A DNA stretch of 64,000 bases from Lederbergia citrea (lineage in GTDB: Bacteria > Bacillota > Bacilli > Bacillales > Bacillaceae_C), in NCBI RefSeq assembly GCF_018343525.1, contig NZ_JAGYPH010000006.1, positions 46,069 through 110,068 on the forward strand. Direction: 5' to 3'. Each line of letters opens with the position of its first letter. The first letter of the stretch is position 1. The notes beneath the pieces were generated by a model. That model saw nothing but the letters and a program-made list of their open reading frames with translations. It searched no databases and was not told where the DNA came from. Below are positions 43,194-51,678 of this stretch, one piece after another. Made by a program: the position numbers and the translations under genes.

Positions 43194-43353
43194 CTGATTC
43201 ACCCCTCAAATCATGCGTTTTAATGATTGCATTTTCCCTGGTTTAGCCAGCAAAAATGTTGTATCATAAGACAAAAAGAAAAAGGGTTTTGCTTCGAAAA
43301 CCACATTTTCACATGACGTACTATTATTGTATAATCTTTTCCAACTTTACCAA

Positions 43354-43372
43354 CTTCCATACCTTATGGAAG
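43354..43372 (-). promoter_or_regulatory. Perfect hairpin in the rpoB leader
   Basis: CTTCCATA and TATGGAAG form an 8-bp perfect stem with a three-base loop between the rpoB promoter and gene. No T-run follows. It may be a small leader structure. Confidence 0.4.
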
Positions 43373-43415
43373 AATATTGGATATCAGTTAGAAAACACTA
43401 TATATGCATTTTACA

Positions 43416-43444
43416 ATGCTATCACAAGGAAACTTACAAGTCAA
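43416..43444 (-). promoter_or_regulatory. Promoter of rpoBC
   Basis: TTGACT and TAGCAT are 17 bases apart on the minus strand, 220 bases before rpoB and overlapping the end of the methyltransferase gene. B. subtilis rpoB likewise has its own promoter. Confidence 0.65.
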
Positions 43445-44043
43445 TATTTTGAAGCCTTCAAAATATAGTAGCCTTTCTTTTTTGCGATGATCTCTACTCT
43501 ATCGAAAACTTCAGCCATTTTTGCCTTAGCAGAAGGAGCACCTTGCTTTTTTTGAATAACTACCCACAAGTCTCCTCCAGGAATGATATGTTGGAAACTT
43601 TTTTCCAATATATCATGAACGATATCTTTGCCCGCCCGGATCGGGGGGTTTGTTAAAACAGCTGCAAAGTTCGTTTCCTTTATCTCTTCGAAGCGATCAC
43701 TTTCATATATATCCACGTTATCTATCATATTAAGTCCCGCGTTTTCCCTCGCGAGTGCGATTGCCCTTTGGTTAACATCCACCATATGTAGATGACGTTC
43801 AGGAAAGTCTTTCGCAAGACTAAGACCAATCGGGCCATATCCACATCCTACATCTAATATAGGACCCGCTTTATCGGGGAGCTCAAACGTATCTATTAAT
43901 AATCGCGATCCAAAGTCCACTTCTTTTTTTGAAAAAACACCTTGGTCCGTTTTGAAGCGAAACTGGTGATTACGTAATTCTGCATTCCAATACATAGGAT
44001 CGCTTGCGGTCTCAGGACTGCGCGAATAATAATGGTCTGCCAT
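43441..44043 (-). CDS. RsmC-like class I methyltransferase
   Basis: The 200-residue protein has the SAM-binding motif I ILDVGCGYGPIGL near residues 62-74 and the catalytic TNPPIRAG near residues 132-139. The NPPI tetrad is typical of exocyclic amino methyltransferases of guanine in rRNA (RsmC/RlmG class). It equals the YbxB gene found between rplL and rpoB in Bacillus. It is separated from rplL by a terminator but read in the same direction. The exact target base is inferred from the family only. Confidence 0.88.
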   Translation of the reverse strand: MADHYYSRSPETASDPMYWNAELRNHQFRFKTDQGVFSKKEVDFGSRLLIDTFELPDKAGPILDVGCGYGPIGLSLAKDFPERHLHMVDVNQRAIALARENAGLNMIDNVDIYESDRFEEIKETNFAAVLTNPPIRAGKDIVHDILEKSFQHIIPGGDLWVVIQKKQGAPSAKAKMAEVFDRVEIIAKKKGYYILKASKY

Positions 44044-44081
44044 TAGAGGTATCCTCCCATATATAGCTATAGCGCCTAGCG

Positions 44082-44115
44082 AAAAAAAGCCCGCTATATA
44101 GCAGCGAGCTTTTTA
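44082..44115 (-). terminator. Terminator after rplL
   Basis: On the minus strand AAGCTCGCT pairs with AGCGGGCTT (one wobble) around GCTATAT, followed by TTTTT. It reduces transcription from rplJL into the methyltransferase and rpoB. Confidence 0.8.
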
Positions 44116-44127
44116 TTCATAAGATAA

Positions 44128-44493
44128 TTACTTAACTTCGATGACAGCTCCAACTTCTTCAAGTTTAGCTTTAAGTTCTTCAGCTTCTTCTTTAGACGCG
44201 CCTTCTTTGACTGCTTTAGGAGCATTGTCAACAAGCTCTTTAGCTTCTTTCAAGCCAAGGCCAGTGATTTCACGTACAACTTTGATAACTTTAATTTTTG
44301 ATGCGCCAGCGCTAGCTAGTACTACATCAAATTCAGTTTGTTCTGCAGCAGCTTCGCCACCAGCAGCGCCACCTGCAACAGCTACAGGAGCAGCAGCAGT
44401 TACGCCAAATTCTTCTTCGATTGCTTTAACAAGATCGTTTAGTTCAAGAACTGTCATTTCTTTGACAGCTTCGATGATTTGTTCTTTAGTCAT
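44128..44493 (-). CDS. rplL: 50S ribosomal protein bL12
   Basis: bL12 forms the flexible stalk that recruits translational GTPases. The 121-residue protein has the N-terminal dimer domain, an Ala/Gly-rich hinge (AAAPVAVAGGAAGGEAAAEQ) and the globular domain with IKVIKVVREITGLGLKEAKE. It follows rplJ by 51 bases, the usual pair. Confidence 0.98.
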   Translation of the reverse strand: MTKEQIIEAVKEMTVLELNDLVKAIEEEFGVTAAAPVAVAGGAAGGEAAAEQTEFDVVLASAGASKIKVIKVVREITGLGLKEAKELVDNAPKAVKEGASKEEAEELKAKLEEVGAVIEVK

Positions 44494-44544
44494 GATTTAT
44501 TTCCTCCGTTAATAGTATTTGTTTTTTATAATGAATATCCGATG

Positions 44545-45045
44545 TTAAGCGCCTTGCTCTTCTTTTTGGTCTGCCACTGCTTTAGTTGCAAGTGCCAAGT
44601 TACGAATAGGAGCTTGTAGAACGCTAAGCAACATAGAAAGCAATCCTTCGCGTGATGGAAGTTCTGCAAGTGCTTTTACTTCTTCAACAGAAGCAATATT
44701 ACCTTCGATTACACCCGCTTTAATCTCAAGTGCTTCGTTCTTTTTCGCAAAGTCATTCAAAATTTTAGCTGGAGCCACAACATCTTCCGTACTGAAAGCA
44801 ATCGCATTCGGGCCAGTTAACGCTTCGTTTAGACCTGAAAGTTCAGCTGCATCTGCTGCACGACGTGACATCGAGTTTTTATAAACTTTGAAATCAATGC
44901 CCGCTTCACGAAGTTGTTTACGAAGTTCTGTAACTTCTGCAACACTTAGTCCGCGGTAATCAACTACGACTGTGGAAACGCTCGTTTTTAGTTTTTCTGC
45001 GATCTCTTCCACAATTTGTTTCTTTTGCTCAATCACTTTGCTCAT
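44545..45045 (-). CDS. rplJ: 50S ribosomal protein uL10
   Basis: uL10 anchors bL12 dimers to 23S rRNA. The 166 residues start MSKVIEQKKQIVEEIAEKLK and contain STVVVDYRGLSVAEVTELRK. The C-terminal helix binds bL12. A leader with the L10-binding motif precedes it, so synthesis is probably feedback-controlled by the uL10-bL12 complex. Confidence 0.98.
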   Translation of the reverse strand: MSKVIEQKKQIVEEIAEKLKTSVSTVVVDYRGLSVAEVTELRKQLREAGIDFKVYKNSMSRRAADAAELSGLNEALTGPNAIAFSTEDVVAPAKILNDFAKKNEALEIKAGVIEGNIASVEEVKALAELPSREGLLSMLLSVLQAPIRNLALATKAVADQKEEQGA

Positions 45046-45087
45046 CCTTACACCTCCTAAGATTCCAGATGGACATTTATACCAGCA

Positions 45088-45215
45088 TGCAAAAAACCTC
45101 CATACTTTCTAGACATGGAGGTTTCATGCGCTCAATCTTAGTAGATTGAATATATATCGCAATGACCTCGGCAGGAAATTAAGCTTTTGGCACCTGCTGT
45201 CTACGGTACAAATGT
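45088..45215 (-). promoter_or_regulatory. Ribosomal protein L10 leader
   Basis: The transcript contains CCGTAGACAGCAGGTGCC (45189-45206) and CTTAATTTCCTGCCGAGGTC (45162-45181), where GCAGG and CCTGC pair. This fits the L10 leader family of Firmicutes. It ends in a terminator hairpin, AACCTCCAT/ATGGAGGTTTTTT (45090-45123). uL10-bL12 binding is expected to switch the terminator on. Confidence 0.88.
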
Positions 45216-45240
45216 TTATTCTGTTTTTTCAACAGCTAAA

Positions 45241-45269
45241 ACTATATCAAATATATTAGTAGCTGTCAA
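45241..45269 (-). promoter_or_regulatory. Promoter of rplJL
   Basis: TTGACA and TATAGT are exactly 17 bases apart on the minus strand, directly after the rplA stop. It supplies transcripts entering the L10 leader. Confidence 0.8.
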
Positions 45270-45270
45270 G

Positions 45271-45972
45271 TTAGTTTTTTTCAACAACAGTAGAAGGATC
45301 AACCTTCACACCAGGACCCATTGTAGAAGTAACAGTTACGCTCTTCACGTATGTGCCTTTTGCTGCTGCAGGTTTTGCTTTAAGCAATGTATCGAAAATA
45401 GTTGCGAAGTTTTCAGCAAGTTTTTCTTGATCGAAAGAAATTTTTCCGATTGGAACATGGATGATACCAGCTTTATCCAAACGGTATTCAACTTTACCAG
45501 CTTTAATTTCATTTACAGCTTTTGCTACATCAAATGTAACTGTGCCAGTTTTCGGGTTTGGCATTAAACCTTTTGGTCCAAGTGTACGACCAAGTTTACC
45601 AACTTCACCCATCATGTCAGGAGTAGCAACGATAACATCAAAATCAAACCAACCTTGATTGATTTTGTTGATATATTCTGCATCTCCAACATAATCTGCA
45701 CCAGCTGCTTCTGCTTCTTTAAGCTTATCGCCTTTAGCAAAAACTAATACACGTTGAGTTTTACCAGTACCATTCGGAAGCACTACTGCACCACGAATTT
45801 GTTGGTCTGCTTTTTTAGGGTCTACCCCTAAACGGAATGCAGCTTCAACTGTTGCATCGAATTTTGCATAGTCAATTTTCTTTACAAGTTCAATTGCTTC
45901 GTTAACTGAATAAGCTTTTGAACGATCAACAAGCTTTAACGCTTCTACATACTTTTTGCCTTTTTTAGCCAT
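45271..45972 (-). CDS. rplA: 50S ribosomal protein uL1
   Basis: uL1 forms the mobile stalk that moves deacylated tRNA out of the E site. The 233-residue protein has the family block VATPDMMGEVGKLGRTLGPK near residue 120 and the GKVEYRLDKAGIIHVPIGK segment. It is co-transcribed with rplK, 109 bases downstream of it. Confidence 0.98.
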   Translation of the reverse strand: MAKKGKKYVEALKLVDRSKAYSVNEAIELVKKIDYAKFDATVEAAFRLGVDPKKADQQIRGAVVLPNGTGKTQRVLVFAKGDKLKEAEAAGADYVGDAEYINKINQGWFDFDVIVATPDMMGEVGKLGRTLGPKGLMPNPKTGTVTFDVAKAVNEIKAGKVEYRLDKAGIIHVPIGKISFDQEKLAENFATIFDTLLKAKPAAAKGTYVKSVTVTSTMGPGVKVDPSTVVEKN

Positions 45973-46081
45973 TATTATTTCCTCCTGTTATGTGGTTTTA
46001 GCGGAATAACCTCCCACGAATAAAGAAAGGCTGAGATTTTTTATCACAGCCTCCCTCCAACAACGTAACTCGCAACTAGGA

Positions 46082-46507
46082 TCAGTCTTCGATCGTGATA
46101 CCCATGCTGCGCGCAGTGCCTTCTACCATAAGCATAGCTGCTTCAACGCTTGCAGCGTTCAAGTCAGGCATTTTTGTTTCAGCGATTTCACGTACTTTAT
46201 CGCGTTTAACAACAGCAACTGCTTTTTTATTCGGTTCACCAGAACCAGATTCGATACCAGCTGCTTTCTTCAGAAGAACTGCAGCGGGCGGAGTTTTAGT
46301 GATAAATGTAAATGAACGGTCTTCAAATACCGTAATTTCAACAGGGATGATTAATCCAGCTTGATCTGCTGTACGAGCGTTAAACTCCTTACAGAATCCC
46401 ATGATATTTACACCCGCTTGACCAAGTGCCGGTCCAACTGGTGGAGCCGGATTCGCTTTGCCTGCAGGAATTTGCAATTTTACAAGTTTAATTACTTTTT
46501 TAGCCAC
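46082..46507 (-). CDS. rplK: 50S ribosomal protein uL11
   Basis: uL11 is at the GTPase-associated centre and is needed for RelA activation. I start at GTG (MAKKVIKLVKLQIPAGKANP) after AAGGAGGTGTGTCTC; the three codons upstream overlap the ribosome binding site. The 141 residues include PPVGPALGQAGVNIMGFCKE. It has its own promoter and a conserved-looking leader. Confidence 0.98.
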   Translation of the reverse strand: MAKKVIKLVKLQIPAGKANPAPPVGPALGQAGVNIMGFCKEFNARTADQAGLIIPVEITVFEDRSFTFITKTPPAAVLLKKAAGIESGSGEPNKKAVAVVKRDKVREIAETKMPDLNAASVEAAMLMVEGTARSMGITIED

Positions 46508-46570
46508 GAGACACACCTCCTTAAGTCCGTGATGTGGTAATAGGGTTGGCCCCTCCCACTCAACATATAA
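46508..46570 (-). promoter_or_regulatory. rplK leader
   Basis: The leader contains GTGGGAGGGGCCAACCC, a short GGG/CCC hairpin, then TATTACCACATCACGGAC just before the ribosome binding site. I recall closely similar sequence in front of Bacillus rplK. A role in uL11-uL1 feedback is possible but unproven. Confidence 0.4.
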
Positions 46571-46627
46571 AAATAGAATGATTTACAATTGTTCAGCTTC
46601 TCTATTTGAGCATACTGACTTAAAAGA

Positions 46628-46656
46628 TATTATCACTTTTCACAAAGGATTTCAAG
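46628..46656 (-). promoter_or_regulatory. Promoter of rplK-rplA
   Basis: TTGAAA and TAATAT are 17 bases apart on the minus strand, at the end of nusG. The distance to rplK is about 120 bases, leaving room for the leader. Confidence 0.7.
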
Positions 46657-46666
46657 TTTTTTCAAA

Positions 46667-47200
46667 TTATATTTTATCAATTTGTGTAAAATCTAATTCA
46701 ACAGGCGTTTCACGGCCAAACATATTCACCATAACCCTTGCTTTTCCTTTGTCTTTGTCCATATCTTCGATTTTTCCTGTAAAATTCGCAAATGGACCTT
46801 CTTTTACAGTTACAGTTTCACCTGGTTCAAAATCCACATCTGCACGTTTTTCTTCCATGCCCATCCGTTTAAGGATAAAGTTAATTTCTTCCGGTAAAAG
46901 CGGTGTCGGTTTCGAGCCGGAACCAGAAGAACCAACAAATCCGGTTACGCCTGGAGTGTTACGGACAACATACCAAGAATCGTCCGTCATAATAATTTCG
47001 ACTAACACATATCCAGGAAATACCTTTCTTTTTACGGTTTTCTTTTTACCATTTTTAATATCTGTTTCCTCTTCTTCAGGAACGATCACCCGAAAGATTT
47101 TATCTTGCATACCCATTGATTCTACACGTTTTTCAAGGTTTGCTTTAACTTTATTTTCATAACCGGAATAAGTATGGACAACATACCAGTTCTTTTCCAT
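46667..47200 (-). CDS. nusG: Transcription elongation/antitermination factor NusG
   Basis: NusG binds RNA polymerase and, in Bacillus, supports sequence-specific pausing. The 177-residue protein has the NGN domain (WYVVHTYSGYENKVKANLEK near residues 5-24) and a C-terminal KOW domain (ETVTVKEGPFANFTGKIEDM). It follows secE, separated by a small hairpin. Confidence 0.98.
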   Translation of the reverse strand: MEKNWYVVHTYSGYENKVKANLEKRVESMGMQDKIFRVIVPEEEETDIKNGKKKTVKRKVFPGYVLVEIIMTDDSWYVVRNTPGVTGFVGSSGSGSKPTPLLPEEINFILKRMGMEEKRADVDFEPGETVTVKEGPFANFTGKIEDMDKDKGKARVMVNMFGRETPVELDFTQIDKI

Positions 47201-47273
47201 TTAATAGGACGTAACGTCCTTCCCTCCCTATTAGTCATTTCGATGTTTTATTCGATATTTTTCCACCAAAATA

Positions 47274-47298
47274 AAAAACCCGTAACCCGGGTTTTTTT
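47274..47298. terminator. Small terminator between secE and nusG
   Basis: AACCCG pairs with CGGGTT around TAACC, flanked by A- and T-runs of six or more on both sides. It is probably a partial terminator or attenuator within the secE-nusG transcript. Confidence 0.65.
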
Positions 47299-47383
47299 GC
47301 GACATTTATTCTTATGTTTTTATTATACCATGAGAAAGTGCATATTATACAAGTCATCCGGTAAAAATAAGGTTTTGCGATTA

Positions 47384-47569
47384 TTATAGTCCGAGAATAA
47401 AGCGGACGGATCTGGAGATGATTTGATCAATCCCCGCGAAAAACAAAGCGAGTATCGTAACTGTTACAATAACCGTAACCGTATAACCGGTAAGTTCTTT
47501 CCGCTTCGGCCAGCTCACCTTTCTCATCTCTGAGCTTACGTTGCGAAAGAATTGCGTTAAGCTTGTCAT
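47384..47569 (-). CDS. secE: Protein translocase subunit SecE
   Basis: SecE clamps the SecY channel. The 61-residue short form has an amphipathic helix with the invariant MRKVSWPKRKEL and a single membrane helix (YTVTVIVTVTILALFFAGID). It follows rpmGB by 47 bases. Confidence 0.97.
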   Translation of the reverse strand: MTSLTQFFRNVSSEMRKVSWPKRKELTGYTVTVIVTVTILALFFAGIDQIISRSVRFILGL

Positions 47570-47616
47570 GATTGTACCTCCAAAAGTAGATAACTGCTTA
47601 TATATATTAAAAAGAG

Positions 47617-47766
47617 CTATTTCGTTTCTTTATGAATGACATGAGCATTACATCGTTTGCAATACTTTTTTACCTCAAGACGACCTGAAGTTGCTTCTTT
47701 ATTTCGGTCTGTCGAATAATTTCGCGATCCACAGACTGCGCAGGCTAACGCGACTTTCTTATTCAT
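47617..47766 (-). CDS. rpmGB: 50S ribosomal protein bL33, zinc-binding form
   Basis: This 49-residue protein reads MNKKVALACAVCGSRNYSTD and ends VIHKETK. CAVCG and CKRCN supply four zinc ligands, so it is the zinc-containing form, whose zinc-free paralogues are induced under zinc limitation. It is the first gene of the rpmGB-secE-nusG transcript, as in B. subtilis. Confidence 0.95.
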   Translation of the reverse strand: MNKKVALACAVCGSRNYSTDRNKEATSGRLEVKKYCKRCNAHVIHKETK

Positions 47767-47836
47767 GATGCAGCACCCGCTCTCCCGGGATTTTTAAAAT
47801 TCAGCGAATAAACGCTTCCTGATGAATATCCTATAA

Positions 47837-47865
47837 AAAATATCACGGATGTTTGTTTCTGTCAA
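47837..47865 (-). promoter_or_regulatory. Promoter of rpmGB-secE-nusG
   Basis: TTGACA and TATTTT are 17 bases apart on the minus strand, just after the sigH stop. The -35 is perfect. Confidence 0.7.
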
Positions 47866-47880
47866 CAAAGGATATAAGCC

Positions 47881-48534
47881 TTACATACTGAATTCGCGAA
47901 TTTCCAAATACCGTTCCAACTTACGCTTAACTCTTTGTAAAGCGTTATCAATTGATTTCACATGACGATCCAATTCTTCAGATATCTCCTGATAGGATCG
48001 CCCGTCCAAATAAAGAGCAAGGACCCTTCTTTCCAAGTCACTTAACAGCTCTATTACTTTTCCTTCAATATTACTAAGTTTTTCTCGATTGATGAGCAAT
48101 TCCTCAGGATCGAGAATTTTTGCACCTGAAATAACATCCATTAACGTCCGGTCAGACTCTTCATCGTATATAGGCTTGTCCAAGGAAACATAGGAATTAA
48201 GTGGAATGTGTTTTTGACGAGTGGCTGTTTTGATTGCAGTAATGATTTGTCTTGTAATGCAGAGCTCAGCAAAAGCTTTGAAAGAAGCACGCTTATCTTC
48301 TTGAAAATCACGAATTGATTTATAAAGTCCAATCATGCCTTCTTGCACGATATCTTCCCTATCTGCGCCGATTAAAAAATATGAACGGGCTTTGGCTCTT
48401 ACAAAGTTGCGGTATTTTTTAATGAGATAATCTAGTGCTTCACTTTCTCCTTCATGAATCATTTCAATCAATTCTTCATCTTCAAGCAAATCAAATCTGA
48501 TTTCTTCCTCTAATCTGATATTTGAGACCACCAT
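47881..48534 (-). CDS. sigH: RNA polymerase sigma-H factor
   Basis: SigH directs genes for entry into sporulation, competence and stationary phase. I start at the ATG after GGGCGGGGAT (217 aa); the longer frame reads through the ribosome binding site. Region 2 is clear (ALDYLIKKYRNFVRAKARSY, then GADREDIVQEGMIGLYKSIR), as is region 4 (SDLERRVLALYLDGRSYQEI with HVKSIDNALQRVKRKLERYL). The N-terminal 15 residues differ from B. subtilis. The gene implies a spore-forming lineage. Confidence 0.97.
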   Translation of the reverse strand: MVVSNIRLEEEIRFDLLEDEELIEMIHEGESEALDYLIKKYRNFVRAKARSYFLIGADREDIVQEGMIGLYKSIRDFQEDKRASFKAFAELCITRQIITAIKTATRQKHIPLNSYVSLDKPIYDEESDRTLMDVISGAKILDPEELLINREKLSNIEGKVIELLSDLERRVLALYLDGRSYQEISEELDRHVKSIDNALQRVKRKLERYLEIREFSM

Positions 48535-48566
48535 ATCCCCGCCCTTAAAAAACAGTAGATACAATT

Positions 48567-48596
48567 ATTATACATGACAGAATTTTCAAGCGTCAA
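48567..48596 (-). promoter_or_regulatory. Promoter of sigH
   Basis: TTGACG and TATAAT are 18 bases apart on the minus strand, immediately after the rae1 stop codon. No AbrB or Spo0A site is evident by eye. Confidence 0.65.
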
Positions 48597-48600
48597 CCAG

Positions 48601-49110
48601 TCATTTTTTTCCGCGTCGCCATTTCTCAAAAATTTCTGCAACTTCGACACTTAACGGGATTTTAGCCGCAGGGATTGTCTCTTTCGTTTTTTCCAGTCTA
48701 CCGTCTATTTTACGGTCTACCGCTTCTACCTCAATTAGTAATTCCCTCGCGGATATTCTAAGGGCCCCTTGTCCAAAGATAGCCCATTGTTCTGTAAAAT
48801 CAGAGGTTGCAACATGAATTTGTGTTTTAATATTATTTAGTTCAACGGCTAACTTTTCAATTCGCTCGTCAGCCGTTTCTTCCACTTTTGTAAAAATTAC
48901 ATCGATTTTATGTTTACGATATTTTTTTTCGATCCCTTTAACCTCATAGGCATCGAACACCACAATAACTTTATATCCTGTATAAGCTTGATAGTCAGCC
49001 ATGATTTCAATTAATCGATCTCTGGCAGAGGCTAGGTCTTTCTTTTTTAGGTCATTCAGTTCAGGCCACGCGCCGATGATATTGTAGCCATCAACAATGA
49101 GGATATCCAT
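48601..49110 (-). CDS. rae1: Ribosome-dependent mRNA endonuclease Rae1 (NYN domain)
   Basis: Rae1 (YacP) enters the ribosomal A site and cuts certain mRNAs. The 169-residue protein starts MDILIVDGYNIIGAWPELND, the NYN/PIN-like motif with its first acidic residue. VVFDAYEV, TKVEETADERIEKLAVEL and ATSDFTEQWAIFGQGALRIS carry further conserved acidic and polar residues. It starts three bases after rlmB, in the usual mrnC-rlmB-rae1-sigH order. Confidence 0.93.
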   Translation of the reverse strand: MDILIVDGYNIIGAWPELNDLKKKDLASARDRLIEIMADYQAYTGYKVIVVFDAYEVKGIEKKYRKHKIDVIFTKVEETADERIEKLAVELNNIKTQIHVATSDFTEQWAIFGQGALRISARELLIEVEAVDRKIDGRLEKTKETIPAAKIPLSVEVAEIFEKWRRGKK

Positions 49111-49113
49111 TTG

Positions 49114-49857
49114 TCAACCCTCAAGAGGGTGCCGATTACGATGAACTTCATACATAAGCAAGGCCGCTGCTACCGAGGCATTTAGTGATGTAACATGCCC
49201 CGTCATCGGTAAATGAATGAGAAAATCGCACTTTTCCCTAATGAGACGACCTATCCCCTTTCCCTCACTTCCAATAACGACAGCTAGTGGCAATGTCACG
49301 TCCATTTTACGATAATCCTGACTTCCTTCCGCGTCAGTGCCAAACACCCAGACTCCTCGACTCTTTAATTCGTCAATTGTTCTTGCGATATTTGTCACTC
49401 GGGCAACGGGAATATACTCGATTGCTCCTGTTGAAAGCTTGGCAACTGTGGCCGTCAAGCCAACAGCTCTACGCTTAGGGATGATGATGCCATGGACACC
49501 CGCTGCATCAGCAGTTCTTAGAATCGATCCGAGGTTATGCGGATCTTCGAGCTCGTCCAAAATGAGAAAAAATGGGTCTTCTCCTTTTTCAGTTGCACGA
49601 GTAAATAAATCTTCCACTTCCGCATATTGATAAGCAGCAACCTGGGCAACAACACCTTGGTGATTCTCTTCTGTCATTTGTTCAATTTTTTGCTTTGGGA
49701 CAAATTGAACGAGGACGTTACGTTGTTTCGCAAGCTTAGTAATGACTTGCATTTGTCCTTTTTGCGATCCTTCAGCAATCCAAATTTTATTTATATCTCG
49801 GTCTGATTTCAATGCTTCAATAACAGGGTTTTTTCCCGCAATCCATTCTTGGCTCAT
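49114..49857 (-). CDS. rlmB: 23S rRNA (guanosine-2'-O-)-methyltransferase RlmB family (SPOUT)
   Basis: The 247-residue SpoU-type enzyme has the N-terminal RNA-binding domain (GKNPVIEALKSD) and the knotted SPOUT domain with LDELEDPHNLGSILRTADAA, VIGSEGKGIGRLI and LPMTGHVTSLNASVAAALLM, which form the SAM pocket. It overlaps mrnC by four bases (ATGA). The substrate is 23S rRNA by family inference. Confidence 0.95.
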   Translation of the reverse strand: MSQEWIAGKNPVIEALKSDRDINKIWIAEGSQKGQMQVITKLAKQRNVLVQFVPKQKIEQMTEENHQGVVAQVAAYQYAEVEDLFTRATEKGEDPFFLILDELEDPHNLGSILRTADAAGVHGIIIPKRRAVGLTATVAKLSTGAIEYIPVARVTNIARTIDELKSRGVWVFGTDAEGSQDYRKMDVTLPLAVVIGSEGKGIGRLIREKCDFLIHLPMTGHVTSLNASVAAALLMYEVHRNRHPLEG

Positions 49858-50276
49858 GCTGTATCCACTCCCCTGGTTTCAATCTTTTTAACCGCTTCTT
49901 CCATAATGGCGTTAAGTCGATCCATATTATTCGCTAAATATACCCATCCGATCACAGCTTCAAAAGCAGTACTATGCCGATACGTTTGAACATCTGTATT
50001 TTTTGGTATGGTCCCTGATTTCGCGTTTCTTCCCCGCTTCATAACGGCTAATTCCTCTTCGTTCAAAAAGCCTTCGTCCACCATTTTTTTCAAAATGGCA
50101 GACTGTGCTTTTGCAGAAACATAGCGGGTAGCTTCACGATGAAGTCTATGTGGCTTGGTCTTCCCACTATCTAAGAGATACCGCCTGATGAATACATCAT
50201 AAACCGCATCACCCATATAAGCGAGTGCCAAACTATTTAATTGCTGATAATCTATTCTTTTTTCCGACAAATTCAT
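49854..50276 (-). CDS. mrnC: Mini-ribonuclease III
   Basis: MrnC is the RNase III catalytic domain without a double-stranded RNA-binding domain; in Bacillus it matures 23S rRNA 3' and 5' ends. I start at MNLSEKRIDYQQLNSLALAY (140 aa). The catalytic segment AYMGDAVYDVFIRR near residues 20-33 and the later FEAVIGWVYLAN with the second acidic residue are present. It begins four bases after cysS. Confidence 0.95.
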   Translation of the reverse strand: MNLSEKRIDYQQLNSLALAYMGDAVYDVFIRRYLLDSGKTKPHRLHREATRYVSAKAQSAILKKMVDEGFLNEEELAVMKRGRNAKSGTIPKNTDVQTYRHSTAFEAVIGWVYLANNMDRLNAIMEEAVKKIETRGVDTA

Positions 50277-50280
50277 GCTT

Positions 50281-51678
50281 CTATCCCCGCTTCCATCGGG
50301 TGCCTTGTGGAGTATCTTCAAGAATAATATTCATTTCTTTTAATTGATCACGAATGTCATCTGCAAGTTGAAAATCACGATTTTTCCTAGCATTCAGCCG
50401 CTTTTCAATTAAAAGATCGATATCTTCATCAAGCAGGTCTGCTATTTCGAGGTCAAGACCAAGAACGGAAAATAACTCTTCAAAGGCGTGCATAAATGCT
50501 TCGATTACTTTAGTTGATGTGTTCTTTTCCATTAAGTAATAATTTGCTTGCTGCGCCAAATCGAATAAAACAGAAATACCATCTGCCGTATTAAAGTCAT
50601 CATCCATTTCTTTTACAAAAGTAGAAGTTAAATCATTGATCTTTTGCATCCACTCTTCGTTATTATCCGTTAAATCGGCACTTACATCCAGACGATGTTT
50701 TAAATTTTGGTAAGACGTTTTCAGCCGCTCGAGGCCAGCTCCTGCATTTTCAAGTAGTTCCTCATTGTAATTAATCGGATTACGATAGTGGACTGCCAGC
50801 ATGAAAAATCTTAACACCTGAGGGTCCACATGCTTGATTATGTCATGTACCAGGACAAAGTTTCCAAGGGATTTGGACATCTTCTCATTATCGATATTGA
50901 TATAGCCGTTATGCATCCAATAACGGGAGAAAGTCTTCCCTGTTAATGCTTCAGACTGCGCAATTTCATTTTCATGATGTGGAAATGTTAAATCCTGTCC
51001 TCCTGCATGAATATCGATTGTATCACCCAAATATTTACGTGCCATCGCAGAGCACTCAATATGCCATCCTGGACGACCTTTACCCCAGGGACTGTCCCAG
51101 GAGATTTCGCCTTCTTTGGCAGCTTTCCAAAGGGCAAAATCAAGTGCATCTGCTTTTTTCTCACCAACTTGTATTCTTGCTCCTACTTTTAATTCATCGA
51201 TTGATTGCTGAGAAAGTTTCCCGTAATCGGCAAATTTTCTTGTCTTGTAATAGACGTCACCTTCTGATTCATATGCATACCCTTTTTCGATTAAATTATC
51301 TATGAATTCAATGATAATATCCATGTTTTCCATTACTCGCGGATGTAGATCCGCTTTTTTGCACCCCAACGCAGAGACGTCTTCAAAAAAGGCTTCAATA
51401 AATTGATCAGCAATTGTCGGTACATCTTTCCCAAGTTCCTGTGCCGCACGAATTAATTTATCATCTACATCGGTAAAATTAGAGACGTAATTAACATCAT
51501 ATCCTCTGTATTCCAAATAACGGCGGACCGTATCAAATACAATGGCAGGCCTTGCATTACCAATATGAATATAATTATAGACAGTCGGTCCACAAACATA
51601 CATTTTCACTTTTCCTTCTTCAAGTGGAACGAAGGTTTCTTTTTTTCGTGTTAAAGTATTATATATTTTAATTGCCAT
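50281..51678 (-). CDS. cysS: Cysteinyl-tRNA synthetase
   Basis: CysS charges tRNA-Cys. The 465-residue class I enzyme has the HIGH-type motif IHIGNARP near residues 37-44, zinc ligands in YVCGPTVYN, WHIECSAM and FPHHENE, and KMSKSLGN near residues 266-273. It overlaps cysE by 11 bases, so both depend on the cysteine T-box upstream of cysE. Confidence 0.98.
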   Translation of the reverse strand: MAIKIYNTLTRKKETFVPLEEGKVKMYVCGPTVYNYIHIGNARPAIVFDTVRRYLEYRGYDVNYVSNFTDVDDKLIRAAQELGKDVPTIADQFIEAFFEDVSALGCKKADLHPRVMENMDIIIEFIDNLIEKGYAYESEGDVYYKTRKFADYGKLSQQSIDELKVGARIQVGEKKADALDFALWKAAKEGEISWDSPWGKGRPGWHIECSAMARKYLGDTIDIHAGGQDLTFPHHENEIAQSEALTGKTFSRYWMHNGYINIDNEKMSKSLGNFVLVHDIIKHVDPQVLRFFMLAVHYRNPINYNEELLENAGAGLERLKTSYQNLKHRLDVSADLTDNNEEWMQKINDLTSTFVKEMDDDFNTADGISVLFDLAQQANYYLMEKNTSTKVIEAFMHAFEELFSVLGLDLEIADLLDEDIDLLIEKRLNARKNRDFQLADDIRDQLKEMNIILEDTPQGTRWKRG